Positions 1 through 9,232 are shown, counted from the first letter of the stretch. The stretch: 30,248 bases of DNA from Profundicola sp964553105 (GCA_964553105.1 CAZKJO010000032.1:1-30248); one strand, 5' to 3'. Made by a program: numbers and translations. The notes: generated from the sequence alone by a model not told the origin.

Positions 1-1344
1 TCCTTTGGGTCTGAATACTGCCTTTTGCCATAGCTTTCCTCTATAAAGCTTGAACATCAACCAGGCTTCGCCAGGAAGTTTCATCTCTGCAAATAAGATC
101 AATTTTCCTTCTTCTTTGTTAGCATATAATACACGCCAAAAATCAACTGCATCTCCATCATGTAATTGAGTAGGATGTCGTCGTCCACGTCTTAGACCAG
201 GGCCGCCAACCATTTGGTCAAGAAATCCTCTAATTTTCCAAAGCCTTTGCCCATACCAACCTTGATCACCCCCAATGCTAAAAACACGTTCCAAACATTC
301 CTCATAAGAATAATAAGTATGCTTCCTTAAATCCGTAAAACAACCCTCTTTTGGCACTTCCATAAACTGTTTTAAGTTGGTGTCATTTCTGCTGCTGATA
401 AAGCTATCTTTCCAGCTAGAAACGATTTCCTGCGCCTGAATTTTAGACAATGTTCTCTCTAGCGACTCACGATAGGATATCGGTTGAACACCAGTAATTT
501 CCTTAATTTTACTCAAACTTTCGGGTCTACATACCACTTCTATCTTCATGCTATCTACCAAAGATGAAGCTAACTTATAGGAAGTTGAGGTGACAAAGTA
601 TAACCAATAAGAAGACAATTTAGGTGTCATCACAGGAAGAGTAATAATCTTTCTATTCAAACCTCTCACGTCGCCGTATTCCATCAACATTTCTTTGTAG
701 GTCAAAATATCATCACAACCCACATCGAAATTTTGATTGTAGGTTTCTTTATTAAATAATGATTTAATGAGAAAATCTAAAACATTAGCAATACCTATTG
801 GTTGACATTTGGTGTTTAACCACTTAGGCGTTACCATGATTGGAAGCTTTTCTACCAAATCTCGAATGATTTCAAAAGAGGCACTACCAGATCCAATGAT
901 GATTCCAGCACGTAAGGCTGTGAAATTAAATTTAGCATCAGATAGTATTTTCTCAACCATTAATCGAGATTCCAAGTGCTTAGATAATTTATCCTGATTG
1001 GCCAAACCCGTTAAATAAATCGTATGCTCACAATTGGTTTCATTTACAACCTCCACAAAATTCTCTGCACAGGTGCGTTCCATTTCTTCATAATCATTGC
1101 TACTGCTCATTGAATGCATTAAATAATATGCACCATCAATGTCTTTTGGGACTGTCCCGAGAGTGGATTTATCTAAAAAGTCAGCTTCAATTACTTCAAT
1201 TTGATCTTTGGAAATTCCATCTGGATAATCGAATCTGTCAGCGTCACGCGTACAGCAAACCACTTTGTAACCTTGTGAAGCAATTACGCTAATCATTCGT
1301 TTTCCGATGTACCCTGTTGATCCGGTAAGAAGTATTTTTTTCAT
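1..1344 (-). CDS. SDR/NmrA-like NAD(P)-binding protein with DUF2867 domain (3' end outside window)
   Basis: The frame runs open from an ATG at 1344 to the window edge (448 codons), so the C-terminus is missing. The N-terminus has a Rossmann nucleotide-binding loop, GSTGYIG at residues 7-13, followed by an atypical-SDR fold. The C-terminal half, from about residue 300, resembles DUF2867 (for example GGDQGWYGQRLWKIRGFLDQ). Family members are predicted NAD(P)-dependent oxidoreductases or epimerases of unknown substrate. The gene lies 45 bp downstream of the ABC1-type kinase gene on the same strand and is probably its operon partner. The domain assignment is fairly secure; the reaction is not known. 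Confidence 0.85.
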   Translation of the reverse strand, partial: MKKILLTGSTGYIGKRMISVIASQGYKVVCCTRDADRFDYPDGISKDQIEVIEADFLDKSTLGTVPKDIDGAYYLMHSMSSSNDYEEMERTCAENFVEVVNETNCEHTIYLTGLANQDKLSKHLESRLMVEKILSDAKFNFTALRAGIIIGSGSASFEIIRDLVEKLPIMVTPKWLNTKCQPIGIANVLDFLIKSLFNKETYNQNFDVGCDDILTYKEMLMEYGDVRGLNRKIITLPVMTPKLSSYWLYFVTSTSYKLASSLVDSMKIEVVCRPESLSKIKEITGVQPISYRESLERTLSKIQAQEIVSSWKDSFISSRNDTNLKQFMEVPKEGCFTDLRKHTYYSYEECLERVFSIGGDQGWYGQRLWKIRGFLDQMVGGPGLRRGRRHPTQLHDGDAVDFWRVLYANKEEGKLILFAEMKLPGEAWLMFKLYRGKLWQKAVFRPKG

Positions 1345-1389
1345 AAAAAGAAGACTTTTGCTTTTGTCTTAGGTTTTAATATGGTTGAT

Positions 1390-2709
1390 TTAATTCAACT
1401 CTGCTGGTAAATAAGTTTTAATATTTATATGGTTAGCTTTGATGTCATGTAGCAAACTATATAATCCAAAGAAGGTTCTGTTCATATATATAAAATGTTC
1501 TGAACCTCTATTACCATTAAACCTTTTGATTTCTCTACTTTTTCCATATTTCTCGCCAAGTGCATATATCTGTTGGAAGAAGTCTTCATCGGCAAAATCA
1601 AAGTTTTCTTCTCTGAATGGTCTAGAAAACAACGAAATCATTTCGTAAAATAACTTACTAAAGAATTCTAATTCCTCGGTTGAATCATCTTTCCTTAGAA
1701 TTTCTAATTCAAACATTTTCTCCTGAAAGACGCTTGGATTATTAATGTTTTCTGGTTTAATTAATTCAAAATAAGGTGTGTAAAAATCTGATGGAATCTG
1801 TTTCATGCAACCGAAATCCAAAGCAATTAAATTCCCACCTTCAGAAACCAAGAAGTTACCTGGATGTGGATCAGCGTGAACTTTTCGCATATTATGAATC
1901 TGGTGCATATAGAAATTCCACAAGGCTTGTCCGATTTGATTGGCTAAGGCTGGATCGTTATTTTTAGCGGTAAATTCAGATAAATGTTCGCCATGCATCC
2001 AATCCATGGTGATAATTCTATCACTGCTCAGTTCGGGATAATAAGTAGGGAATTTCAAATGTTCGATGTGAGAACACTTCTCTGAAACTTCCATGCTTTG
2101 TTCTACTTCGAGAATATAATTCGTTTCTTCTAAAAGTTTGCTTTCAACTTCCTTAAAGTAACGATCTGAATCTTTGCCTTGTAAATTAAACATGCGAATG
2201 GCAATCGGTTTCACCAAAGCTAAATCAGACGAAACACTATCGGCAACACCGGGATATTGAATTTTGACAGCCAACTCTTTTCCATCCTTTTTGGCTTTAT
2301 GTACTTGTCCAATACTTGCGGCATTCACCGATTCAGGATTGAATTCATCATAGATTTCTTGAGGTGATTTACCAAAATAAGTCTTGAATGTTTTGTTGAC
2401 CAAAGGCGCCGAAAGGGGAGGAACAGAAAATTGAGCCAAGGAGAATTTATCTACATATTGCTGGGGTAAAATGCTTTTTTCCATGCTCAGCATTTGCGCC
2501 ACCTTTAGCGCAGAACCTTTCAAGTTAGAAAGTCCGTCGTAGATATCTTCTGCATTAGATTCATTCAACTTAAATCTTGCGTCTTCTTCGTTTTGGGTGA
2601 TTTTGTTTTTATAATAATTCAAATAATTCTTGCCGACTTTTGCGCCAGTTGTTACCAGTTTGGTCGCGCGAGATAATTTGGATTTAGGAATACTATTAAT
2701 GGTTTTCAT
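1390..2709 (-). CDS. AarF/ABC1/UbiB-type atypical kinase
   Basis: This 439-residue protein has the ABC1/UbiB hallmarks in order: a KxGQ-like motif (KVAQ, 69-72), the Ala-rich loop AASIGQVH (130-137), the ATP-site lysine in AVKIQYPGV (Lys149), the catalytic HADPHPGN (278-285) and a DFG (298-300). The usual KxGQ glycine is an alanine here. UbiB/COQ8 proteins are ATPases or kinases that support quinone and other isoprenoid lipid metabolism; the substrate of this one cannot be read from sequence. No C-terminal membrane helix is evident. It starts 27 bp after the TetR fragment and precedes the SDR/DUF2867 gene, suggesting a three-gene operon. Confidence 0.9.
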   Translation of the reverse strand: MKTINSIPKSKLSRATKLVTTGAKVGKNYLNYYKNKITQNEEDARFKLNESNAEDIYDGLSNLKGSALKVAQMLSMEKSILPQQYVDKFSLAQFSVPPLSAPLVNKTFKTYFGKSPQEIYDEFNPESVNAASIGQVHKAKKDGKELAVKIQYPGVADSVSSDLALVKPIAIRMFNLQGKDSDRYFKEVESKLLEETNYILEVEQSMEVSEKCSHIEHLKFPTYYPELSSDRIITMDWMHGEHLSEFTAKNNDPALANQIGQALWNFYMHQIHNMRKVHADPHPGNFLVSEGGNLIALDFGCMKQIPSDFYTPYFELIKPENINNPSVFQEKMFELEILRKDDSTEELEFFSKLFYEMISLFSRPFREENFDFADEDFFQQIYALGEKYGKSREIKRFNGNRGSEHFIYMNRTFFGLYSLLHDIKANHINIKTYLPAELN

Positions 2710-2736
2710 AGTTTGATTTTTAATGGGAAACTTAGC

Positions 2737-3306
2737 TTATTTAATTGGATTAAATTCCTTGAAAATAAACTTCCCAAAATCTGCAACATTTTTAAAAGCG
2801 CTAACATTGATTAAGTCAAAGCCAGCGTTTACTGACTTCTCAATAAATACATCGGTTTTCTCAAAATTGGCAGATTTATCATTTAGCCAAAATTTCAACG
2901 TACCTAGTAGATGTAGCCAAGCTGACTCCGCCATCACTTTTTCAGATGCTTTGTTAATGTCTTTTTGCTTGAAATCAATTTGTTCGATTTCTAAGTGATT
3001 GGCGTATTGTAGGAAAGCTTTTCTCAATCCTTTTAATTTCCCTAAATCTTTAAGCGATTGGCTACCAATGCTGTGTTGAACAAAGCTTCTATTCATTTTT
3101 AAATTTTCGAAAAATGTATAATAAAAACTTAGAATTTTATCTTTGGCAGGATAAAGCTCATAATCTTCTGAAGACTGTAAAGTTTCTAGAGTCGCCTCGA
3201 AAAGAGCCTCGTAGAAGTAATTTTCTATGGCTTCTAAATTGCTGAAATAATTATAAAACTCAGCTTCTTCTAATTGATGTGCTTGGCTAAATGAATAAAC
3301 ATTTTT
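2737..3306 (-). CDS. TetR/AcrR-family regulator, N-terminus lost in assembly gap
   Basis: About 189 residues are readable, entering from the N run. The first part (SFSQAHQLEEAEFYNYFSNL and following) looks like the end of a TetR helix-turn-helix, with the EAEFYNYF recognition-helix region and the next long helix. The rest is an all-helical ligand/dimer domain. Probably 20-35 N-terminal residues are missing. As first gene of the cluster with the ABC1 kinase and SDR/DUF2867 genes it may control that operon. The frame happens to stay open through the Ns into the secreted-protein gene upstream; the two halves are unrelated and should not be annotated as one protein. Confidence 0.75.
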   Translation of the reverse strand, partial: KNVYSFSQAHQLEEAEFYNYFSNLEAIENYFYEALFEATLETLQSSEDYELYPAKDKILSFYYTFFENLKMNRSFVQHSIGSQSLKDLGKLKGLRKAFLQYANHLEIEQIDFKQKDINKASEKVMAESAWLHLLGTLKFWLNDKSANFEKTDVFIEKSVNAGFDLINVSAFKNVADFGKFIFKEFNPIK

Positions 3307-3406
3307 NNNNNNNNNNNNNNNNNNNNNNNNNNNNNNNNNNNNNNNNNNNNNNNNNNNNNNNNNNNNNNNNNNNNNNNNNNNNNNNNNNNNNNNNNNNNNN
3401 NNNNNN
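3307..3406. other. Assembly gap (100 N)
   Basis: Exactly 100 unknown bases, the customary placeholder for a gap of unknown length. The flanks share no overlap beyond a run of about five T, so unlike the second gap this one probably hides real sequence: the C-terminus of the secreted protein on its right and the N-terminus and promoter of the TetR gene on its left. Confidence 0.97.
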
Positions 3407-4164
3407 TTTTTAACAAGCCAGATTCTTTTATTTCCTAGAAGACTTAAATCAATACCAGCTTGAGTCTGGATTTCATAGGTTACATGATAATACCCGGTTG
3501 ATGGAGCAATATAATATCCTGTATTACTATCGATATTATTACCACCGATGTTTGGAGATAGATTTCTTAAGTCGATGGGAGCAAATTCGTTTAAACCACC
3601 TAGACCAATCAATGTAAATCCACCTTCTGCTGAAACTGAATAAACACTTTCCCCCAAAGTCGTGTCGGTGCTTTGATTATTCCATTGATCATTATTATAA
3701 TAGTAATAGCCTACAGAATTAATTGAAGCAACTTGAGGTTCAGGGTTAACCGGTTCAGGTTCTATCTGAGATATAAAAACTAGATCACCCTTTGAAATCG
3801 TTGAATAATCTAATTCATTTGCTTGTTCCTTGGTTAATTTAAGCACCTTTTGCATACCTATCCATTTTGTGCCGTCAAAATAATAATAACCATCATTAGT
3901 TACACTAAATGTCTGCGGTTTGTCACTCGCATGATTCGTAACGGCTTGAGTTACATAAACAATTGCACCTGTTTGTTCGATTGAATAAGTTTTATTCTGA
4001 AGTTGATCGCCCGTAATTCTTGGAGCGATTAAACCATCCATGCTTGTAACTTCTGTAGGCGCACCTTCAATATCTAAAGTTGCATTTGGCGTTTCAGTAT
4101 TAATACCTACTTGCGCATTCAATAAACTGATAGAAATAAAAAATAATAAGTAAAAGATTTTCAT
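3407..4164 (-). CDS. Secreted flavobacterial protein, C-terminus lost in assembly gap
   Basis: About 252 residues are readable from the ATG at 4164. A signal peptide (MKIFYLLFFISISLLNAQ) is followed by VGINTETPNATLDIEG, a start seen in many exported flavobacterial proteins of unknown role, including fibre-like and C1q-like surface proteins. Two short 'GYYYYDGTKW'-type beta motifs follow (near residues 92-102 and 151-161). A segment close to the break, IAPSTGYYHVTYEIQT, looks like a beta-sandwich strand pair. Function is unknown. No clear promoter was found in the 154 bp between this gene and the end of the porin gene. Confidence 0.7.
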
Positions 4165-4318
4165 AATAATAAATTTTAGAGGTTATTATTATAAGAGTCA
4201 TCAAAAATCACACCATATTATTAAATTTTAACACTTAAATTAATGATTAGAAATGTTTAAAATTTGACTAATTAAAAACTAGATTGTCGAATGAACTAAT
4301 AAGTTAAAAAGGAATTTG

Positions 4319-5338
4319 TTAGAACATGAAAACTAATTCAACACTCAATTTGTCTGAATCCATTTCTTCATTTTCTTGGAAGAATATCAATTGATTGTTG
4401 GTAAAATACCATTCATAATCCACGCGTAGAATAGAATGAAATGGCAATTTGCTTAAACCCAGTCCTAGACCTAAACTCAATCTTTGAACATCAAAATTAC
4501 CTTCGTTTTTATTTTGATCCATAAAATCATATCGCGCTGCTGGAATAATATGTTTCACGATATTATTTTCATCTAAGGCAAAAGCATAACCACCTTGAAT
4601 GTATGCAGAAAGCAAGTCGTAATCATTGGTTTTATCTTCTCTTATCATAACTTCTGATTCCACCTTCCAAAGTTCCTTACCATATCTAAGGTCGGCACCG
4701 TACATCAAGTAATGCTGAAATTCATCTGGAACATCGGTCAAACGATAGTTATCATAAACCTTAAACGTTGATCGCAAACCTTTCATTTTACCTAAAGTAA
4801 GACGTCCTGCATAAGATTGTTTGCTAGACCATTTAGAAGAATTGGCTGAGTTGCCATTAAAAACAGCAAGCTCTAATTTTGTAGGAATAGGGAGTTGATC
4901 GGCTTTATAGGTGGCCATTAATCCTATATCACGTGAGCTTACAAAATATTTTCCTAAGAATGCTCTATTGGCGAACATCATTGTTCCAGGATCGGTGATG
5001 TAGCTATTGAATAGTGGCAAACTAAATTGTCCTAATTTTAAACTTAGATTTTCGGTAGCATCATAAGCACCATAAGCATCCAATACTTTGAATTCACCTT
5101 CATCGCTTAGCTCGACTTTAGCTTTATAATGTAATTTGGGTTTAATATCACCTTCTATTTCTAATCGAGAATTACGAATGACAAATCTAGATGTGTTAAC
5201 GTCTGTTGCCCATTCATATTTGCTTTTTAAAACACCTCCAAATTTGAAGTTTGGATATCGTATGGAGTCGTTTTCTTGTGCCAGCACACAAGTAGATATA
5301 TGAATTATAAATAAAGCGCTAAACAGATGTTTTCTCAT
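4319..5338 (-). CDS. Phosphate-selective porin O/P-like outer-membrane protein
   Basis: This 339-residue protein starts with a signal peptide (about residues 1-20, ending CVLAQ) and consists of alternating amphipathic strands, ending in Phe as outer-membrane barrels do (ELVFMF). Early segments such as FGGVLKSKYEWATD, SRFVIRNSRLEIEGDI and LSLKLGQFSLPLF match the OprO/OprP porin pattern. It would form an outer-membrane channel; selectivity cannot be deduced. It follows the acyltransferase gene by 52 bp on the same strand and may be cotranscribed with it. Confidence 0.8.
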   Translation of the reverse strand: MRKHLFSALFIIHISTCVLAQENDSIRYPNFKFGGVLKSKYEWATDVNTSRFVIRNSRLEIEGDIKPKLHYKAKVELSDEGEFKVLDAYGAYDATENLSLKLGQFSLPLFNSYITDPGTMMFANRAFLGKYFVSSRDIGLMATYKADQLPIPTKLELAVFNGNSANSSKWSSKQSYAGRLTLGKMKGLRSTFKVYDNYRLTDVPDEFQHYLMYGADLRYGKELWKVESEVMIREDKTNDYDLLSAYIQGGYAFALDENNIVKHIIPAARYDFMDQNKNEGNFDVQRLSLGLGLGLSKLPFHSILRVDYEWYFTNNQLIFFQENEEMDSDKLSVELVFMF

Positions 5339-5390
5339 AAAATAAAATTAAAGTAGAAAGTTTAATAGAAATAGTTTGGCTTTCAGCTTT

Positions 5391-6212
5391 TTAATAGAAA
5401 GTTCTAGGTTTTTTCTTGTTTGCTTCTCTTTCTTTCTCTTCTTGTTCTTTGGTTAATGGAGCCACTTTCAAGAACTTCTCTGATTGTTCTATGGCATCCA
5501 TGATTTTAACAATTAAATCATTTTTATTTTCGTTTTCGTAATCGATTTCTAAAGGAGCTTTAAAGCGCATACTTTGTTCTACGCCCGTTTTTTTAATAAC
5601 CAAGCCTTTCTTATCAAAGGATCTTCTGAAACCATCAATAACTACCGGAACTACGATAGGTTTCGTTTCTAAAATAAGATGTGCTGTACCTTTTCTACCT
5701 GGAGCAAAAGCCTTGGTAGTACCTTGTGGGAAGGTGATCACCCAACCATGGTCTAAAGCCTTTTTGATATTATCGATTTCACTTAAATCAACACGGCGTT
5801 GAACGTTTTTACCATTAGCTCTCCAAGTTCGCTTAACCGTAATTGCGCCAGTATAGGCAAAAATCTTAGTAAGCAAACCTTTGTTCATGGTTTCCTTGGC
5901 AGCGACATAATACATGTCAACAACGGGATTCAATAAATAGACAGGATTATTAATAGAATTTTCGAAACCATTCTGAACACTACAGAACACGTGATACATA
6001 GCAAATACGTCGGCAAAGTAGGTTTGATGATTAGAGACGAAAAGCACATTGGTCTTTGGAAGATCTTTTAAATGTTCAGTACCGGTAATTTTAAGTTTGT
6101 TAAAGCCATTATATCTACGATATGAGATGATTCCAAAAATGAATATCAAATAACGCTTGATAAAGTACCAATGCCCGAATGCATCATAAAAAATTGTCTT
6201 CCTTTTTGCCAA
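5391..6212 (-). CDS. 1-acyl-sn-glycerol-3-phosphate acyltransferase family protein (PlsC-like)
   Basis: A 273-residue LPLAT-fold protein. Acyltransferase block I is NHQTYFAD with His62 and Asp68, and block III is FPQGTT (161-166), followed by a conserved KPIVVPVVIDGFRRSF segment. Such enzymes add an acyl chain to lysophosphatidate, or a related lipid, at the inner membrane. The block I spacing is HX5D instead of the usual HX4D, and block III has Q in place of E in FPEGT. The tail is rich in Lys and Glu. It lies 21 bp after the Nudix gene, with which it is probably cotranscribed. The family is secure; the exact acyl acceptor is not. Confidence 0.85.
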   Translation of the reverse strand: MAKRKTIFYDAFGHWYFIKRYLIFIFGIISYRRYNGFNKLKITGTEHLKDLPKTNVLFVSNHQTYFADVFAMYHVFCSVQNGFENSINNPVYLLNPVVDMYYVAAKETMNKGLLTKIFAYTGAITVKRTWRANGKNVQRRVDLSEIDNIKKALDHGWVITFPQGTTKAFAPGRKGTAHLILETKPIVVPVVIDGFRRSFDKKGLVIKKTGVEQSMRFKAPLEIDYENENKNDLIVKIMDAIEQSEKFLKVAPLTKEQEEKEREANKKKPRTFY

Positions 6213-6233
6213 AATTCTTTTGTATTGGTAAGC

Positions 6234-6875
6234 TTACAAATGTAGGGAATTTCTACTAAATTGGTAGAATTCATTCAGCATCATTGCCGTGGCTCCCCAA
6301 ATATTTATATCATGATTAATGCTAAATGCAGGTACTTGATAGTTAGCGCCATGGTGGTCTAATACTAGATTTATTTTCTGAGGATTGGTCAAAAAATTAT
6401 AAAAATCAATGGGTATGATTTTTCTTACCTCATAGTCACAAGGGACGAAATCAGGTTCTTGATGGTAGAGTCCAACATAAGGATATACCAAAAAGTTACT
6501 GGGCGGGATAAATAATTCTGTTAACTCTCCTAAGATTTCGATACCATTGGGCTCGGCATTAATTTCCTCATAAGATTCTCTAATGGCGGTTTGAGCTAAA
6601 TTAGCATCTTCTTTCTCTACTTTTCCACCTGGAAAACCAATTTGATTGGAGTGAACACCTTTGTAGGTATTTCTGTGAATTACTGGAAATTTTAAAATTC
6701 CGTTTTCTTCGTATATAAGAATTAATACAGAGGCAATACGAGGTTTTTTTAAATCAAACCTACCACTGTCCACCAAATTCTGACGATCGGGTGGGGCCAT
6801 TTCATATTGAGCTTTCCAACCAGGAATCTGGTTGAAATCTAATTGTTCTCTTAAAGTGTCAAAAGTGATTTTCAT
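6234..6875 (-). CDS. CoA pyrophosphatase-like Nudix hydrolase
   Basis: This 213-residue protein carries a Nudix box with GGKVEKED at 83-90 and RESYEEI at 99-105. The stretch before it (PVIHRNTYKGVHSNQIGFPG) fits the NudL/UPF0035 CoA-diphosphatase subgroup. Members cleave CoA or other nucleoside diphosphate-linked compounds. The ATG at 6875 is preceded by an AAGGAAA ribosome-binding sequence. It is first of a probable nudix-plsC(-porin) transcription unit, just beyond the terminator of the S8 protease gene. The substrate is inferred from the subgroup only. Confidence 0.85.
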   Translation of the reverse strand: MKITFDTLREQLDFNQIPGWKAQYEMAPPDRQNLVDSGRFDLKKPRIASVLILIYEENGILKFPVIHRNTYKGVHSNQIGFPGGKVEKEDANLAQTAIRESYEEINAEPNGIEILGELTELFIPPSNFLVYPYVGLYHQEPDFVPCDYEVRKIIPIDFYNFLTNPQKINLVLDHHGANYQVPAFSINHDINIWGATAMMLNEFYQFSRNSLHL

Positions 6876-6910
6876 CCGCTGGATTTCCTTGTAAAATTAC
6901 GAATTTTATG

Positions 6911-6944
6911 ACGAAAAAAAACCGGAAATATTATTTCCGGTTTT
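6911..6944 (-). terminator. Intrinsic terminator of the S8 protease gene and upstream operon
   Basis: A perfect 12-bp inverted repeat (AAAACCGGAAAT at 6918-6929 and ATTTCCGGTTTT at 6933-6944) has a 3-nt loop. On the minus strand it runs into a stretch of eight T. It starts 23 bp past the protease stop codon, so it should end the parA-to-protease transcript. Confidence 0.85.
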
Positions 6945-6967
6945 CTAATCTATGCTTTATAAATTAT

Positions 6968-8596
6968 TTATTTCTTAGCATATGTTTCAGCCATTTTTAA
7001 TGCTTTTAAAGCATCAACTACTTTGGCATTAATAGACATCCCTTCTAAAGCTGGATGTGCATTTCCTGATTCAATCAAGATTGTACGTAACTCAGAAGCA
7101 GTTAGTCTTGGGTAGTAACTCCAAACAAGAGCAGCAACACCAGCTACTGCAGGGGCAGCCATACTGGTACCTTGTGCCCAATCATATGTGTTCTTAGGAA
7201 CAGTAGAGTAGATTTCTACACCAGGCCCGAAAATGTCGACTTGTTGTTTACCGAAGTTAGAGAAACTAGCTTTGATTTTATCATTGTATCTAGAGCTTGC
7301 TCCAACTGTTAACCAAGAGTTACTCCACTCTTTACCATCTCTGTAGTTGGTAGGGAAGTTAGACTCAACATCGATATCCTTGTTGTCGTTTCCAGCAGCG
7401 TGAACCATTAAAACACCTTTGTCTGTTGCATATTTAATGGCATCCCAAACCAATTCCTTTTCTGGAGAGTATGCTTTACCAAAACTCATATTTAAGATTT
7501 TTGCACCGTTGTCTACGGCATATCTAATTGAGTTAGCGATATCTTTATCTCTTTCATCACCATCTGGAACAGATCTAACTGCCATAATCTTAACGTTTCT
7601 AGCAACACCATCAATACCAATTCCGTTTCCGTTTTCAGCACCAATGATACCTGCAACGTGTGATCCGTGGAATGAGTCTGGACCATCAACGTCTGCATTA
7701 CCGTAGTATTTTTCTGTTTTGTCCTCGTAGTTGTCACCTACAATATGTCTTGAATCAAAATCAACATTATAATGGTGATTCATTTGGCCTTTGTAGTATT
7801 TTAAAGCTTTATCATCTTTTAATTGATCTTGTAGGTCCGCTAACATTTGAGCAGGAGTTTGTCCGAAAACTTCTCCAGCTTTTTCTGTTCCAGCAGCCAT
7901 CATAAAGCTATTTTTTAAAGCCATTACTTGTTCGTTGCTAGAGTTAAAACTCTTAAGGTCGTTTACAGTAATTGTTTTGTCAGCTCCGTACTCGTCTGCA
8001 AAAGTTTGGAACATGTTCAACATGCCTTCGATTTGCATTTCGTAGTTAGCAACCGTTGCTTTAGCCTTAGCTAAGGCTTCTTCAACTTCGATTTTCATCA
8101 TTTTGTACTCCTCGTATTTCTCAGGGTACTTCTTCTTATTAGTTTCGTTGGTAAATTCGTCTGGAGATTCAAACATATCCATTCCTTTCTTTACCAAACG
8201 AGTTACTTCTAATTGATCTTCGTTTACATGTGAACCATCAGCGCCTCCGATAAAGTTCCATCCATGTACATCGTCTATGTATCCGTTTTTATCGTCGTCA
8301 ATTCCGTTTCCTGGAATCTCATCTTTGTTAGTCCAAAGTACGTTTTTCAAATCATCGTGGGTAATTTCAACACCACTATCGATAACAGCTACAATCACAG
8401 GGCTTGCCTTTAGGCCTTTGCTTTCTGCGTACTCATAAGCTGCTGTACTTGCTGTACCATAAATACTATCGGTTGCAAAATTGGCGTGGAACCAATTTCT
8501 TTTTGCTAATTCTTCGTCACTAGGTTTTTCTACTTCTTGTGCATGAGCAAAGAAGAAGGCACCTACCATGGCGAGTGATAATGTAATTTTCTTCAT
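6968..8596 (-). CDS. Secreted subtilisin-like (S8) serine protease
   Basis: A 542-residue protein with a signal peptide (about 1-19, ending FFFAHA). The catalytic triad is Asp73 (VIAVIDSGVEITHDDL), His310 (DSFHGSHVAG) and Ser478 (GTSMAAPAVAG), with the oxyanion Asn403 in AAGND. About 235 residues separate Asp from His, far more than in classical subtilisins. The insert begins with a DDDKNGYIDDVHGWNF segment that may bind calcium and continues as a charged, helix-rich stretch (about 130-290). There is no type IX sorting domain at the C-terminus, so it probably stays periplasmic or envelope-bound. The start lies 3 bp after the wbqC stop, suggesting cotranscription and coupling. Confidence 0.92.
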   Translation of the reverse strand: MKKITLSLAMVGAFFFAHAQEVEKPSDEELAKRNWFHANFATDSIYGTASTAAYEYAESKGLKASPVIVAVIDSGVEITHDDLKNVLWTNKDEIPGNGIDDDKNGYIDDVHGWNFIGGADGSHVNEDQLEVTRLVKKGMDMFESPDEFTNETNKKKYPEKYEEYKMMKIEVEEALAKAKATVANYEMQIEGMLNMFQTFADEYGADKTITVNDLKSFNSSNEQVMALKNSFMMAAGTEKAGEVFGQTPAQMLADLQDQLKDDKALKYYKGQMNHHYNVDFDSRHIVGDNYEDKTEKYYGNADVDGPDSFHGSHVAGIIGAENGNGIGIDGVARNVKIMAVRSVPDGDERDKDIANSIRYAVDNGAKILNMSFGKAYSPEKELVWDAIKYATDKGVLMVHAAGNDNKDIDVESNFPTNYRDGKEWSNSWLTVGASSRYNDKIKASFSNFGKQQVDIFGPGVEIYSTVPKNTYDWAQGTSMAAPAVAGVAALVWSYYPRLTASELRTILIESGNAHPALEGMSINAKVVDALKALKMAETYAKK

Positions 8597-8599
8597 ATT

Positions 8600-9199
8600 T
8601 TAAATTAAATTGTTTAAATAAATTTTGGACTGTGGTCCTTCGTTACAGATTAAATCTATGATGCTTAAATTGGGAATAAATTCCATTTTTTCTTCAAAAA
8701 CTTGAGGATAAGCTGGATTTTTAAACGCATTTGATTTTGCATTATAAGTATCTCTATAATCCTTGTTATAGTCTGTTGAGTAGGCTTCTGTTGTACTCAA
8801 TTTCTTATCCACCTGCAGTATTGTCAAAAGTCGTTCCATAATTAGATAATTAAGGTCAAATAAATAGGTAGGACGCGATTCTAATATGTCTGCAAAATAA
8901 TGTTCGTAGAACTCAAAGTAGGGCGATCTACGATAAGCCGCTTCCAAGGATTTAAAATGTTCTTTGGGCCAATCTTCGGCGTAAGAAATCTTAATATCCT
9001 TGATTTTTCTTGTAGCGTTATTTTTTTGCGTTGGAATATTCAGCATCTGCTTACCGTTGGCGCTGAGGATATAGCAACGGTTTCTATAAGACTGTTTCTG
9101 CATGTTTTCAAAACCATCGATCATGGGAGACTCTTCTTTAATAAAATCAGCCATGTACTCAATAGGAGGGAAGTAATATGCAGTAAAAACTGAACTCAT
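8600..9199 (-). CDS. WbqC family protein
   Basis: A 199-residue protein matching the WbqC-like family. It opens with a short YFPPIEY segment, then QKQSYRNRCYILSANGKQ and LNIPTQKN, with a conserved YFEFYEHYFADIL stretch in the middle. The original WbqC comes from O-antigen clusters, and the biochemical role is not established; a link to surface polysaccharide is only a family inference. It follows lepB by 33 bp and precedes the S8 protease by 3 bp on the same strand. Confidence 0.85.
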   Translation of the reverse strand: MSSVFTAYYFPPIEYMADFIKEESPMIDGFENMQKQSYRNRCYILSANGKQMLNIPTQKNNATRKIKDIKISYAEDWPKEHFKSLEAAYRRSPYFEFYEHYFADILESRPTYLFDLNYLIMERLLTILQVDKKLSTTEAYSTDYNKDYRDTYNAKSNAFKNPAYPQVFEEKMEFIPNLSIIDLICNEGPQSKIYLNNLI

Positions 9200-9232
9200 A
9201 GTTTTTAATTTTTAAATCTTTTTAAAATTGAT

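Noticed and set aside
809..1292. Two plus-strand open frames of about 60 codons
   Set aside because: They lie opposite the SDR/DUF2867 gene, which is open on the minus strand across the whole stretch.
2723..2998. Plus-strand 91-codon open frame over the TetR fragment
   Set aside because: Antisense to a gene with a recognisable family pattern; its own translation resembles nothing.
3302..3411. Contig overlap across the first N gap, as in the second
   Set aside because: The flanks share only about five T, which is not evidence of an overlap.
7419..7905. Two plus-strand open frames of 95 and 81 codons
   Set aside because: Both are antisense to the S8 protease, whose catalytic motifs are on the minus strand.
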